Shown: positions 14,906 to 22,997, numbered from the stretch's first letter. The stretch: DNA of 36,033 bases from Acutalibacter sp. (GCA_022511515.1 JAFLRP010000158.1:1-36033), one strand, 5' to 3'. The notes: a model not told the origin generated them from the letters alone. A program made the numbers and translations.

Positions 14906-16852
14906 ATGAATGAAAAAAGCATTGCTTCCTCGATCGGTGGGGGCAGCTACCGTGTAACGGACAAATTCTATTCCCGGCTTAGGAATCTGGTGCGGGATCA
15001 GGTGATCCCCTACCAGTGGGAAGCGCTGAACGACCGGGTCAAGGATGCGGAACCCAGCGGCTGTATCCGCAATTTGAAAGCGGCGGCGGAGAAGACCGGC
15101 GAAAAGCATTACGGCTATGTCTTTCAGGACAGCGACCTCTATAAATGGATGGAAGCGGCGGCCTTCTCCCTGATGTGGTCCCCGGACGAGAAGCTGGAAC
15201 AAGAGCTGGAGGAAGCGGTTTCCCTTCTGGCCGCGGCTCAGCAGGAGGACGGATACTTAGATACCTATTATATTTTGGGCGACCTCAGCCGCCGGTGGAC
15301 GAATTTGAAGGACCATCACGAGCTGTACTGCGCGGGGCATATGATCGAAGCGGCGGTGGCTCATTTCCGGGCCACCGGGCGGGACACGTTCCTGCAAGTG
15401 GCGGAAAAGTCAGCCGAGCATATCTGCTCGGTGTTCGGGCCGGAGGAGGATAAAATCCACGGATATCCCGGGCATGAAGAAATCGAACTGGCGCTGGTCA
15501 AGCTGTATGAAGTCACCGGGAAACAGCAGTATTTGGATCTGGCAAGTTATTTCCTGTCTGAGCGGGGCAAAGAACCTCTCTATTTCAGGGAAGAAACGGA
15601 GCGGGAGGGCAACCGGGATTACTGGAAGGACGGCGTGCTGCAGTACGCCTACTATCAAGCCCACAAGCCCCTGATGGAGCAGGAGCGCCCGGTGGGTCAC
15701 GCAGTGCGGGCCAATTATCTGTATGCCGGAGCGGCCGCAGCGGCACGGTGCACAGGGGACAATGCGCTGTACGATCACCTGCGCCATCTCTGGAAAGAGA
15801 TGACGGAAAAGCAGATGTATCTCACCGGGCAGGTAGGCTCGTCGGAATACGGCGAGGCCTTCACCTTCCCCTATGACCTGCCCAACGACACCGCCTACGC
15901 GGAGACCTGCGCCGGGCTGGCGCTGGCATTTTTCGCCAATCAGATGCTGAAAATCGAGCGCCGAAGCGAATATGCCGACGCCATGGAGCGGGTGCTGTAC
16001 AACGGCGCCATCAGCGGCATGGACCTGACCGGCACGGCCTTTTTCTACGTAAATCCGTTGGAGGTGGCGCCGGAAGCCTGCAAGCTGGACCAGCGGAAAA
16101 TTCACGTGAAGCCCGTGCGCCAAAAATGGTTCGGCTGCGCCTGCTGCCCGCCCAATTTGGCCCGGACGGTTTCGTCCATCACCGATTACGCGGTGCACCG
16201 GACGGAAACTGAAATCTTTCAGCACCTGTACCTGGCGGGAGAATTTGACTGCGAACTAAGCGGTGTGCCGGTGCATATTGTTTTGGACGGCAATTATCCC
16301 TGGGACGGGAAGCTGAGTTTCACCGTCTCTCCCCAGAGCCCGGTGACCTTCACTTACGGTCTGCGGATCCCCGGGTGGTGCGAAGAAGAGTATATCCTGC
16401 GGGTCAACGGCGAAGTGGTAGAGAAAAATCCGGAAAACGGCTATGTGCTGCTCACCCGGGAATGGCAGCCCGGCGATGAGATCAGCCTGTCCCTGCCCAT
16501 GCGGGCCAAGCGGATCTGGGCCAATCGGCACGTCCGGGAGGACGCCGGAAAGGTGGCCGTCCAGCGGGGACCCATCGTCTACTGTTTGGAGGAAGCGGAT
16601 AACGGACCGGAGCTGCATCGCATCCTGCTGCCCAGAGACAGCTTTTTTACCGAGAAATTTCAGCAGTCGCTTTTGGGCGGCGTGATGACTCTGCGCTGCA
16701 CGGCCAAAGTCGAGAACGGGGAACCGGAAGCGCTGTATACCACCCGTCCGCCGGAGGCGAAAGAAACGAAAGAATTGCTGTGGATTCCCTACTACGCCTG
16801 GGCAAACCGGGGCGAGGGAGAGATGACCGTCTGGGTACGGGACGGGAGGTAG
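14906..16852 (+). CDS. GH127 family protein, probable beta-L-arabinofuranosidase
   Basis: A 648-aa protein of the DUF1680/GH127 family, whose characterised member HypBA1 of Bifidobacterium longum releases L-arabinose from beta-L-arabinofuranosides using a zinc-bound Cys nucleophile. The active-site pattern is intact: E317 in YGEAF (acid/base), E333 and C335 in YAETCAG, and C413/C414 in GCACCPPN (zinc and nucleophile). An alpha/alpha-barrel is followed by beta domains with LRIPGWCEEE and WQPGDEISLSLPM. There is no signal peptide, so it acts on imported oligosaccharides. ATG 14906 is used because AAAGGA lies 7 bases upstream; ATG 14900 is too close. It is co-transcribed with the serine hydrolase. 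The exact sugar is not certain. Confidence 0.92.
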   Translation: MNEKSIASSIGGGSYRVTDKFYSRLRNLVRDQVIPYQWEALNDRVKDAEPSGCIRNLKAAAEKTGEKHYGYVFQDSDLYKWMEAAAFSLMWSPDEKLEQELEEAVSLLAAAQQEDGYLDTYYILGDLSRRWTNLKDHHELYCAGHMIEAAVAHFRATGRDTFLQVAEKSAEHICSVFGPEEDKIHGYPGHEEIELALVKLYEVTGKQQYLDLASYFLSERGKEPLYFREETEREGNRDYWKDGVLQYAYYQAHKPLMEQERPVGHAVRANYLYAGAAAAARCTGDNALYDHLRHLWKEMTEKQMYLTGQVGSSEYGEAFTFPYDLPNDTAYAETCAGLALAFFANQMLKIERRSEYADAMERVLYNGAISGMDLTGTAFFYVNPLEVAPEACKLDQRKIHVKPVRQKWFGCACCPPNLARTVSSITDYAVHRTETEIFQHLYLAGEFDCELSGVPVHIVLDGNYPWDGKLSFTVSPQSPVTFTYGLRIPGWCEEEYILRVNGEVVEKNPENGYVLLTREWQPGDEISLSLPMRAKRIWANRHVREDAGKVAVQRGPIVYCLEEADNGPELHRILLPRDSFFTEKFQQSLLGGVMTLRCTAKVENGEPEALYTTRPPEAKETKELLWIPYYAWANRGEGEMTVWVRDGR

Positions 16853-16944
16853 TTCCTTTTTTGGTAGGATTTCTTCCCTCCAGTGATACCTGTTGCGCAG
16901 GCTGATGTGTGCTTATTCTAACTGTCATCTTGCGCAATGATATC

Positions 16945-17090
16945 GCTAGGGGGCTGCGCCCCCTAGCTAGCGTACCCTGCTACAAGCCGCCAGCTAGTGG
17001 TTTTCTGAGGGTCATAGGGAGCGAAGTTCCCTAAAGAAATAATCGCACGCGGCAGTTGTTGTGAAAAGGGCAGAAACTAGAACGTGCGAA
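16945..17090. repeat. Inverted-repeat element, copy 2
   Basis: This block matches the reverse complement of the core and one arm of the element at 166-378: a GC-rich 10-bp hairpin (GCTAGGGGGC-TGC-GCCCCCTAGC, 16945-16967), a middle with CATAGGGAGC followed by AAGTTCCCT, and an arm (17041-17090) with TCGCACGCGGCA at its start and CGTGCGAA at its end. A left arm upstream (about 16888-16940) is degenerate. The whole 16853-17190 gap holds only this element, a hairpin at 17091-17113 and the leader of the dehydrogenase gene. Confidence 0.6.
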
Positions 17091-17113
17091 GAAGTTTCCC
17101 GCAGGGAAACTTC
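17091..17113. terminator. Perfect hairpin beside the repeat element
   Basis: GAAGTTTCCC, loop GCA, GGGAAACTTC: a perfect 10-bp stem about 80 bp upstream of the dehydrogenase start. No T-run follows on the plus strand, so it is a structural or regulatory hairpin rather than a proven terminator. Confidence 0.4.
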
Positions 17114-17190
17114 CGCAGGAGTCCGGGGAAATCTCAGTGAAAAATGCGCCCAAAGCGCAATAATAAATTTTCTGGAACGGAGGAGCTAAA

Positions 17191-18240
17191 ATGGAAGGCA
17201 AAATGAAAGTAGCGATCATGGAAGACATCGGCAAAATGGGCTTTACAGAGCGGGACATTCCCACTCCCGCCGAGAACGAGGTGCTGGTCAAGCTGGAATA
17301 TGTGGGCATCTGCGGCAGCGACCTGCATTATTACGAAAGCGGCGCAATCGGCGATTTCGTAGTGGAAACGCCCTTCGTGCTGGGCCATGAGCCCGGCGGC
17401 ACCGTAGTGGAGGTGGGGTCGAAAGTGACCCATCTCAAGGTGGGCGACCGTGTGGCCTTAGAGCCCGGAACGACCTGCGGTCACTGCGAATTCTGCCGGC
17501 AGGGCAAATACAATCTCTGCCCGGACGTGGTCTTTTTCGCCACGCCCCCGGTGGACGGCGTGTTCCAAGAGTATGTGGCCCATGAAGCCGACCTGTGTTT
17601 CAAGCTGCCGGACAACGTCAGCACCATGGAGGGCGCGTTGATCGAGCCCCTGGCGGTGGGCTTCCACGCGGCCAATCAGGGCGGCGCTCACGCTGGACAG
17701 ACCGCTGTTGTCATGGGCTCCGGGTGTATTGGACTGGTATCTATGATGGCGATGAAAGCCGAGGGCGTCAGCAAGGTCTACGTGGTGGATGTGGTGCAAA
17801 AGCGGCTGGATAAGGCTCTGGAGCTGGGCGCGGACGGCGTCATCAACGGCAAAGAACAGGACACTGTACAGGAAATTCTCAAACTCACCGGCGGCGCGGG
17901 ATGCGATCTGGTCATTGAAACGGCAGGTACGGAATTCACCACAAGTCAGGCCATCCGCATGACGAAACCCGGCGCCACCATCGTGTTGGTGTGGTATTCT
18001 AAATCCGGCGAGATGACCTTGCCCACCAGCGTGTTGGTGAACAAGGAGCTGACCATCAAGACCATTTTCCGCTATCGCCACATTTACCCCATGGCCATTC
18101 AGGCGGTGGAGACCGGCAGGGTCAACTTAAAGGGCCTTGTCACCAATATTTTTGACTTTGACGACATCCAGAATGCCATGGATCAGAGCATCCACGACAA
18201 GGAAAACATCGTCAAGGCCGTGATCAAAATTGCAAAGTAA
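17191..18240 (+). CDS. Zinc-dependent polyol dehydrogenase (sorbitol/xylitol type)
   Basis: A 349-aa medium-chain dehydrogenase. Catalytic zinc ligands are C41 ([13 protein letters not shown]), H66 and E67 (GHEPGG); the structural zinc site is C96, C99, C102 and C110 ([15 protein letters not shown]); E151 lies in [11 protein letters not shown]. The Rossmann motif is [14 protein letters not shown]. The [11 protein letters not shown] stretch and [10 protein letters not shown] are typical of sorbitol or xylitol dehydrogenases, which oxidise polyols to ketoses with NAD+. GGAGGAG lies 8 bases before ATG 17191. It is a single-gene unit between a repeat element and a strong palindromic terminator. 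It may feed sugars released by nearby glycosidases into central metabolism (inference). Confidence 0.92.
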   Translation: MEGKMKVAIMEDIGKMGFTERDIPTPAENEVLVKLEYVGICGSDLHYYESGAIGDFVVETPFVLGHEPGGTVVEVGSKVTHLKVGDRVALEPGTTCGHCEFCRQGKYNLCPDVVFFATPPVDGVFQEYVAHEADLCFKLPDNVSTMEGALIEPLAVGFHAANQGGAHAGQTAVVMGSGCIGLVSMMAMKAEGVSKVYVVDVVQKRLDKALELGADGVINGKEQDTVQEILKLTGGAGCDLVIETAGTEFTTSQAIRMTKPGATIVLVWYSKSGEMTLPTSVLVNKELTIKTIFRYRHIYPMAIQAVETGRVNLKGLVTNIFDFDDIQNAMDQSIHDKENIVKAVIKIAK

Positions 18241-18242
18241 CG

Positions 18243-18280
18243 AAAAAATGGGGCGCTTCCCGGGAAGCGCCCCATTTTTT
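18243..18280. terminator. Perfect bidirectional terminator
   Basis: A perfect 38-bp palindrome: AAAAAATGGGGCGCTTCCC followed directly by its complement, ending in TTTTTT. It lies 3 bp after the dehydrogenase stop. Confidence 0.92.
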
Positions 18281-18360
18281 GTATCGGAAGTTCTTTTTTC
18301 TTTCGGGGGGAAGTAAGGCTGCTGGCGGCGCGGAGAAATTGCAATTTTGCATAAATTTAC

Positions 18361-18389
18361 TTGCAATATGTCGAATATCGGACTATAAT
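18361..18389 (+). promoter_or_regulatory. Strong promoter for the zinc-ribbon/lipoprotein pair
   Basis: TTGCAA (18361-18366), a 17-bp spacer and consensus TATAAT (18384-18389). It is 91 bp before the start codon, leaving a short leader. Confidence 0.78.
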
Positions 18390-18479
18390 GTGTATAACGG
18401 CAAAAAGGGATATGGAAAAAGCCGTGACAAAGATTGCAAAACAGAATCAGGACATTACAAAAAGAGAGGGAGCGATACC

Positions 18480-18980
18480 ATGCCGTTTTTCGATCAATTA
18501 GGCAAGAAGCTGACCGATGCAGGACAGGGAGTGGTCCAGCAGACAAAGAATCTGGCAGATGTAACTCGTCTGAACAGCGCGATCAGCAACAGCGAGAAGC
18601 AGATCGCGCAGCTTTACGCTGTTATCGGACAGGCTTATTATGAGGCCCATAAGAACGATCCTAACGCCGAATCGCCGGAACAGATTCAGGCCATCAACGC
18701 GCTGAGCGCGGAGATCGAGCAGAATCAGGAAGCGATCCGGGTGATCAAGGGCATTACACAGTGCCCCAACTGCGGGAAGGATGTCCCCTTGGGTTCTGCC
18801 TTCTGCGCCGTCTGCGGTACGAAGCTCCCCGAAGCAGCCCCCGCGCCTGCCCCCGCTCCGGAGGGTAAGGTTTGCCCCAACTGCGGCGCTGCCGTGGCGG
18901 AGGGGAATTTGTTCTGCAATCGCTGTGGAACCAGAGTAGCAGAAGAAACTGACGACACAAACGGTACGGATGCTCCGTAA
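18480..18980 (+). CDS. Double zinc-ribbon protein with N-terminal coiled coil
   Basis: A 166-aa protein. Residues 1-95 are helical and likely coiled-coil (MPFFDQLGKKLTDAGQGVVQ, SAISNSEKQIAQLYAVIGQA, ALSAEIEQNQEAIRVIKG). Two zinc-ribbon knuckle pairs follow: CPNCGKDVPLGSAFCAVCG (about 98-116) and CPNCGAAVAEGNLFCNRCG (about 137-155), separated by an Ala/Pro linker (PEAAPAPAPAPEGK). Such proteins are common in Clostridia and have no assigned role. ATG 18480 is chosen for GAGGGAG 7 bases upstream, and the longer in-frame reading lies across the promoter. A lipoprotein gene starts 10 bp downstream with its Shine-Dalgarno overlapping this stop codon, so both are one operon. Confidence 0.88.
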   Translation: MPFFDQLGKKLTDAGQGVVQQTKNLADVTRLNSAISNSEKQIAQLYAVIGQAYYEAHKNDPNAESPEQIQAINALSAEIEQNQEAIRVIKGITQCPNCGKDVPLGSAFCAVCGTKLPEAAPAPAPAPEGKVCPNCGAAVAEGNLFCNRCGTRVAEETDDTNGTDAP

Positions 18981-18990
18981 AGGAGAAAAC

Positions 18991-19188
18991 ATGATGAAAA
19001 CATGGAAAAGAACCTTTTTTCTGTTTTTGTGCACGCTGGCGCTGCTGGCGCTGACCGCCTGCGCGGGAAAATGTAAAATGTCCGGTTGTGACGATAAGGT
19101 TTACAAGGACGGTCTCTGCGAGTTCCACTATGGTCTTCAAGTGGCAGGGGACGCTGTCAAAGGCATCTTCGGCGGTCTTTTTGGCTGA
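18991..19188 (+). CDS. Small Cys-rich lipoprotein
   Basis: A 65-aa (or 64-aa from ATG 18994) protein with a lipoprotein signal: a basic start (MKTWKR), a hydrophobic core (TFFLFLCTLALLA) and lipobox LTAC, so the mature protein would be lipid-anchored at the outer face of the membrane. The short mature part holds CKMSGCDDKVYKDGLCEFHY, a Cys/His set that looks able to bind zinc, then an amphipathic Gly-rich end (GIFGGLFG). AAAGGAG lies 5-8 bases upstream. It follows the zinc-ribbon gene closely. Function unknown; similar small lipoproteins are seen in other Clostridia. Confidence 0.78.
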   Translation: MMKTWKRTFFLFLCTLALLALTACAGKCKMSGCDDKVYKDGLCEFHYGLQVAGDAVKGIFGGLFG

Positions 19189-19234
19189 TCGGCCTCTTTG
19201 CTGCCGACGGGGATCCAATTTTCGATCGGCAATG

Positions 19235-19266
19235 ATATCCCTCCGCGAAGCGGAGGGATATATTTC
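19235..19266. terminator. Bidirectional terminator between lipoprotein and SLOG genes
   Basis: ATATCCCTCCGC, loop GAA, GCGGAGGGATAT: a perfect 12-bp stem followed by ATTTCTTTATT. It sits between convergent genes. The preceding GCAATGATATC also occurs at 16935-16945, before the second repeat element. Confidence 0.75.
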
Positions 19267-19267
19267 T

Positions 19268-19771
19268 TTATTCCGATAACAGCGCGGTATTGATCACTTC
19301 CATTCCCTTTTTCCTTGCGTAGTTCACGGTGTAGCCTGTCCCGCTGTCTGCCCTTGTCATGTAGGCGACGCAGACGGAGGAATGGTCTGCCAAATGCCGG
19401 TTGCGGCGATAATAGATGCCGGGAGTGTATTTGCCGGCAAGCACAACGACCTTGGAGGCCCGCTCTTTCAGCCTGTGATATTGGGCTATTTCCGCCGGCG
19501 TCCAGTTTCTTTCCATCTTGTATTGCTCGTCAAAGGGCAGCACGAGAATGAGATGGATATGGGGGTACGCTGTTTTCAGTTTCAGCACCGTTTCCGACGC
19601 CAATGCGTCAAATCCCCGTGCGCCCCCTGCCCCAAAGTATCGGTAGCCTTTTTGTATCAGGCCTTCCACGGTTTCCGTCAATCTCTGTTCCATTTCCGCA
19701 ATCGGTTCTTTTAGCTCTCTGTGCCCTGTAAAGCAAGCTGTTTCTGCTTTTATTTTATCTGCCTTATCCAT
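19268..19771 (-). CDS. SLOG-domain protein (DUF1273/YpsA-like)
   Basis: About 167 aa from ATG 19771; in-frame ATG 19798 or TTG 19819 would extend it. The motifs ACFTGHRELK at the start, GAGGARGFDALASETVLKL in the middle, LVLPFDEQYKMERNW, and SGTGYTVNYARKKG near the end are those of the SLOG superfamily branch containing YpsA/DUF1273. SLOG domains bind nucleotides or related ligands, and some act in immunity or signalling systems. The start is uncertain: only AAAGGAAA, about 14 bases upstream of 19771, resembles a ribosome-binding site. It is divergent from a small HTH gene and shares its AT-rich control region, so it is likely controlled by that protein. Substrate and role unknown. Confidence 0.85.
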   Translation of the reverse strand: MDKADKIKAETACFTGHRELKEPIAEMEQRLTETVEGLIQKGYRYFGAGGARGFDALASETVLKLKTAYPHIHLILVLPFDEQYKMERNWTPAEIAQYHRLKERASKVVVLAGKYTPGIYYRRNRHLADHSSVCVAYMTRADSGTGYTVNYARKKGMEVINTALLSE

Positions 19772-19819
19772 GTTTTGTCGTCTATTTCCTTTTTGCATAG
19801 TTAGCACTTTGTTTGCCAA

Positions 19820-19863
19820 ATTATATCATTGAATTGCTATAAATAGCAATTAAAAGCTATAAA
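19820..19863. promoter_or_regulatory. Divergent promoters sharing a palindromic -35/operator
   Basis: A perfect inverted repeat ATTGCTAT-AA-ATAGCAAT (19833-19850) contains TTGCTA on both strands. On the minus strand it has an 18-bp spacer to TATAAT (19820-19825) towards the SLOG gene; on the plus strand an 18-bp spacer to TATAAA (19858-19863) towards the HTH gene. GCTATAAAT is repeated directly at 19836 and 19856. The repressor encoded beside it is the obvious candidate to bind the palindrome. Confidence 0.6.
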
Positions 19864-19883
19864 TCAAATATGAAAACTGTGAT

Positions 19884-19900
19884 ACCCTAATTAATAGGGT
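19884..19900. promoter_or_regulatory. Inverted repeat over the HTH gene ribosome-binding site
   Basis: ACCCTA (19884-19889) and TAGGGT (19895-19900) are exact complements 5 bases apart and overlap the AGGGTGA ribosome-binding site of the HTH gene. It may be a second operator or an RNA hairpin masking that site. Confidence 0.45.
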
Positions 19901-19907
19901 GATTACT

Positions 19908-20135
19908 GTGAAGACAAAATATGAGCAGGAATATATCAAGTTCGGGCTGAAAGTCCAATATTATCGAAAATTGCGGGGAATGACACAGGAGACCTTTGCG
20001 GAAAAGGTGGGTATTTCGTGGTCATACCTTGCTAAAGTCGAAAGCCCCACCCGCGCGTTCGGCGTGTCCATGGAAACGCTGTTTTCCATGGCGGAAGTTT
20101 TGGACGTGCCCGTTTCCAAATTGTTTGAATCATAA
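19908..20135 (+). CDS. Small XRE-family HTH regulator
   Basis: A 75-aa single-domain helix-turn-helix protein (KVQYYRKLRGMTQETFAEKV, GISWSYLAKVESPTRAFGVS, then METLFSMAEVLDVPVSKLF), typical of small repressors in mobile or stress-linked loci. GTG 19908 is preferred because GGGTG lies 6 bases upstream; GTG 19899 would put the start inside that site. It is divergent from the SLOG gene with a shared palindrome, which suggests autoregulation and control of SLOG (inference). The intergenic DNA is much richer in A+T than the rest of the window, consistent with acquisition of the pair by transfer. A terminator follows directly. Confidence 0.88.
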   Translation: MKTKYEQEYIKFGLKVQYYRKLRGMTQETFAEKVGISWSYLAKVESPTRAFGVSMETLFSMAEVLDVPVSKLFES

Positions 20136-20141
20136 GAAGAT

Positions 20142-20176
20142 CGCTTGCGGCCTTTACTCAGCCGCAAGCGGTTTTT
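20142..20176 (+). terminator. Terminator after the small HTH gene
   Basis: CGCTTGCGGC (20142-20151) pairs perfectly with GCCGCAAGCG (20161-20170), followed by GTTTTT. It is 6 bp after the stop. Confidence 0.88.
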
Positions 20177-20194
20177 CTATTCATTCCCCAAGAC

Positions 20195-20223
20195 TTGACA
20201 GACCGGGAATGTCTTAGTACAAT
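20195..20223 (+). promoter_or_regulatory. Near-consensus promoter for the PLP enzyme gene
   Basis: Consensus TTGACA (20195-20200), a 17-bp spacer and TACAAT (20218-20223), 65 bp before the start codon. No T-box or S-box structure was recognised in the short leader. Confidence 0.82.
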
Positions 20224-20288
20224 TTGGAGTAACCTACTTAAAAAATAGGAATTAAAGTGAAATCTCCGATCGAATGGGAGGAATGGCT

Positions 20289-21482
20289 ATGGGAAAAAGA
20301 ACATACGGAAAAGAATTCGGCTTTATGACAAGGGCTGTCCATACGGGAAACGACGTGGACGCGGAGACCGGAGCCATCCGCAGGCCTATCACCATGGCGA
20401 ACAGCTATGAGCTGCCCTATGACCCTTCCGATATCAACTGGTCCGGCGCGGGAGGCAATCTCTACACCAGAAACGGCGGCTCCAATCAGGCGTATTTGCA
20501 GGAAAAGCTGGCGTCTCTGGAGGGCGGAGAGGACTGCATCGCTCTGGCCAGCGGCGTGGCGGCCTTGTCCGGCTTGTTCTTCGCCCTGCTGCAAAGCGGC
20601 GACCATGTGGTTTTCGGCAGCGTCACCTATATCGCGGCCTACCGGCTCTTAAACGAGCTGTTCAACAACAAATTCCGGGTGGAGACCACCTTGGTGGACA
20701 CCACCGATCCGGACGCGGTGCGCAAGGCCATGCGTCCCAACACCAAGCTGGTGCATATCGAGACCCCCGGCAACCCCACCATGATGATCACGGATATTGC
20801 CGCTATAGCGGAAATCGCCCACGAGCACGGGGCGCTGCTGTCCGTTGACAACACCTTTGCTTCGCCCTTCAATACCCGTCCCATCGAGCTGGGAGCGGAT
20901 TTTGTCATCGAAAGTCTCACGAAATATGTGAACGGACACGGCGACGCCATGGGCGGGGCCATCATTGGAAAGAAGGAGCATCTGGACCTGATCCGCGCCC
21001 AGTCCCAGATCAATCTGGGCGGCACCATCAGCCCCTTTAACGCCTGGCTCATCATGCGGGGCGCTGTGACTCTCCCTCTCAGAATGCGCCAGCACAACGA
21101 GAGCGCCATGAAAATCGCCCAGTGGCTGGCGGCTCAGCCCGGCGTGCGGTTTGTGGCATATCCCGGCCTGCCCGGCTGCAAGGGGCATGAAATCGCCAAA
21201 AAGCAGATGTCCCCGGGATTCAGCGGAATGATGTCCTTCGGCCTGAACGCCGACCACGATACCCACAACAAATTTGTGAGCTGCCTCAAGGTCATCACCT
21301 CGGCGGTCTCTCTGGGGCACGACGAAAGCCTGATCGCGTTCCTCGGCGAAGACGACGAGCGGCAGTACCTGTACCCCGAGGAATTCCACGGCGGATTTTT
21401 CCGCTTCAGCGTGGGTTTGGAGGATACTGAAGACCTCATCGAGGATATTCGGCAAGCCTTGGAAAAGGTGGGGTTGGCATAA
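20289..21482 (+). CDS. Cys/Met-metabolism PLP-dependent enzyme (cystathionine/methionine gamma-lyase type)
   Basis: A 397-aa member of the trans-sulfuration family. Hallmarks are YTRNGGSNQAYLQEKLASLE (PLP-phosphate and substrate side), ALASGVAALSG, HIETPGNPTMM, LLSVDNTFASPFNTRPIELG (Asp holding the PLP ring) and SLTKYVNGHGDAMGGAIIG with the Schiff-base Lys. Such enzymes cleave or build cystathionine, or break down methionine, homocysteine or O-acetylhomoserine. The exact reaction cannot be settled from motifs; the substitution of the usual ESPSNP by ETPGNP is common in gamma-lyases. ATG 20289 has GGGAGG 6 bases upstream; ATGs at 20283 and 20274 are less well placed. It is a single-gene unit with its own strong promoter and terminator. 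Confidence 0.92.
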   Translation: MGKRTYGKEFGFMTRAVHTGNDVDAETGAIRRPITMANSYELPYDPSDINWSGAGGNLYTRNGGSNQAYLQEKLASLEGGEDCIALASGVAALSGLFFALLQSGDHVVFGSVTYIAAYRLLNELFNNKFRVETTLVDTTDPDAVRKAMRPNTKLVHIETPGNPTMMITDIAAIAEIAHEHGALLSVDNTFASPFNTRPIELGADFVIESLTKYVNGHGDAMGGAIIGKKEHLDLIRAQSQINLGGTISPFNAWLIMRGAVTLPLRMRQHNESAMKIAQWLAAQPGVRFVAYPGLPGCKGHEIAKKQMSPGFSGMMSFGLNADHDTHNKFVSCLKVITSAVSLGHDESLIAFLGEDDERQYLYPEEFHGGFFRFSVGLEDTEDLIEDIRQALEKVGLA

Positions 21483-21500
21483 CATTTCGCGCAGCAAAAA

Positions 21501-21535
21501 AGCCTTGAACCGGTACAGTTCAAGGCTCTTTCTTT
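21501..21535. terminator. Terminator after the PLP enzyme gene
   Basis: AGCCTTGAAC (21501-21510) and GTTCAAGGCT (21518-21527) form a perfect 10-bp stem, then CTTTCTTT. The left AAAAAA run allows use by the convergent gene. Confidence 0.85.
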
Positions 21536-21560
21536 ACCGTTCAGTTTCTTCTTGCAGCAG

Positions 21561-22421
21561 TCATCGCTTGTCGCCGAAGGCCGCCTGATCCTGATTGGGA
21601 CTGGAACGCTTTTCCATATCGGGGAAGCGGTGCTCCAGCGCCGCCATGGCGATCTCGATATCCTCCTCGGCTTCCTGAGCGCTGTAAGCGCCTACAGTCA
21701 CCATGTCACAGGGACGGATGGCGTTAAAGGAGAAGGTAAGCCCGACGTAGGGCGTGCACCGTCCTGCCGCCATGGGCTTGATGGTCATCACCGGCTTTTT
21801 GGCGTGGTGAATGATGGAGGCTACCGTCTCGATCTCCACCTGCATCAGAAAGCCCATGCAGTTGAAGAGCTGGATATAGGTCTCCACGTCGTAGCCGTTC
21901 TGATCGGAATAGACCACCAGCTCCGGCATGTGGGCCGAAAGCCCGGGGATCATCCCGGCGTCCCGGATCATTTTGGTGTAGTCGTCCAGGCGCGGAATCT
22001 GCCCCAGATTCTTATTGACTAGCTGCTCCACAGAGGAGTGGTGGATCAGGCAGATTTTCGAGCCCCGTTTTCCGGCGGCCTTGATGGTGGCCTCGGCCTC
22101 TTTGCGGGCGGCGGGATTGTCGTCCACATTGATAATGGGCGTATCCACCATGATGATCTCCCGCCCCGCCTTCTGCTCGGTCTCTTTTACTGCCCGCTCC
22201 AGTTCCGGCGCGCCGCCGAAGGGCGCCATGATGGTGTCCACGCCGTGGCGCAGGTAGGCTGCCAGCACCGGCTTGAAGGCCTCGGCGCTGTTGTAGCGGG
22301 CCTTGATTTGTTCGTCGGCAGAGACGCTGGTGTGGCTCCAGCCCAAAAGCCAGTTGGTGCCCATGATCATGCGGGAGAGGGACAGCCCTCCCACCTCGGT
22401 ACGGGGAAATTGTTTTTCCAT
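21561..22421 (-). CDS. Conserved TIM-barrel-like protein, function unknown
   Basis: A 286-aa cytosolic protein starting MEKQFPRTEVGGLSLSRMIM and GTNWLLGWSHTS. The alternation of strands and helices (IIMVDTPIINVDD, GSKICLIHHSSVEQLV, DAGMIPGLSAHMPELVVY, CMGFLMQVEIETVASI, HAKKPVMTIKPMAAGR, PCDMVTVGAYSAQEAEEDI) fits a (beta/alpha)8 barrel, and the start resembles aldo/keto reductases only weakly. Family members are usually annotated as hypothetical. Conserved-looking Asp, His and Lys near strand ends (VDTPI, IHHSS, IKPMAAGR) suggest an enzyme. AAAGGAGAA precedes ATG 22421. The nitroreductase gene ends 13 bp upstream, so both share a transcript from the promoter at 22998-23026. No function is proposed beyond a possible metabolic partner of that gene. 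Confidence 0.78.
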   Translation of the reverse strand: MEKQFPRTEVGGLSLSRMIMGTNWLLGWSHTSVSADEQIKARYNSAEAFKPVLAAYLRHGVDTIMAPFGGAPELERAVKETEQKAGREIIMVDTPIINVDDNPAARKEAEATIKAAGKRGSKICLIHHSSVEQLVNKNLGQIPRLDDYTKMIRDAGMIPGLSAHMPELVVYSDQNGYDVETYIQLFNCMGFLMQVEIETVASIIHHAKKPVMTIKPMAAGRCTPYVGLTFSFNAIRPCDMVTVGAYSAQEAEEDIEIAMAALEHRFPDMEKRSSPNQDQAAFGDKR

Positions 22422-22434
22422 GGTCGATTCTCCT

Positions 22435-22965
22435 TTAGAGACAAGTCACGCTCTTTTCCGCGCTGTATTCGTGGGGCTCTTTGCTGGCCGCCTTGTGGCC
22501 CACGGCGATGGCGATCTGATACGCATAGCCCTCGGGCAGTTTCAAAGCCTTGGAGAAATATTCCTGTTTTTCGCCGGTGAGAGCGCCCTTGATGCAGCCG
22601 ATGATCACGCTGCCCAGTCCCAGGGCTTCCGCAGCCAGAGCGATATTCTGCACCGCGATGCCCGCGTCCACGGCACTCCAGCCGAAGGCGGCCTCGCCGC
22701 TGAGAATGATGAACGTGGGCGCGCCGTAGTAGAAATTGCTGTCCAGCTTCATATTGGGCCGGTCCTTCAACATTTCCTCCTGCATTTCCATGAGGAGGGG
22801 ATTGTCCCCGTCCAGCACGGTGAAGTGGATTTCCTGCCGATTGGTGGCGGTGGGGGCCTGCATTCCGGCATCCAGCAAAACCTTCAATTCTTCTTCGGTC
22901 AGCTTTTCCGCAGTGTAGCCCCGGGTGGAGAACCGATTTTTCATAGCCTGCAATACTTCATTCAT
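22435..22965 (-). CDS. Nitroreductase family flavoprotein
   Basis: A 176-aa FMN-binding oxidoreductase of the small nitroreductase type. MKNRFSTRGYTAEKLTEEEL followed by LDAGMQAPTATNRQEIHFTV is the N-terminal signature (Arg/Ser residues contacting FMN phosphate); AGIAVQNIALAAEALGLGSV and IGCIKG form the central helix and loop; YQIAIAVGHKA ends the core. Such enzymes reduce nitroaromatics, quinones or enones with NAD(P)H; the natural substrate is unknown. GGGAGG lies 7 bases before ATG 22965. It is the first gene of a two-gene operon with the TIM-barrel-like protein, behind a strong sigma-A-type promoter. Confidence 0.92.
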   Translation of the reverse strand: MNEVLQAMKNRFSTRGYTAEKLTEEELKVLLDAGMQAPTATNRQEIHFTVLDGDNPLLMEMQEEMLKDRPNMKLDSNFYYGAPTFIILSGEAAFGWSAVDAGIAVQNIALAAEALGLGSVIIGCIKGALTGEKQEYFSKALKLPEGYAYQIAIAVGHKAASKEPHEYSAEKSVTCL

Positions 22966-22997
22966 GGTAATTACCTCCCTGTCAATTCTTTGATTTC

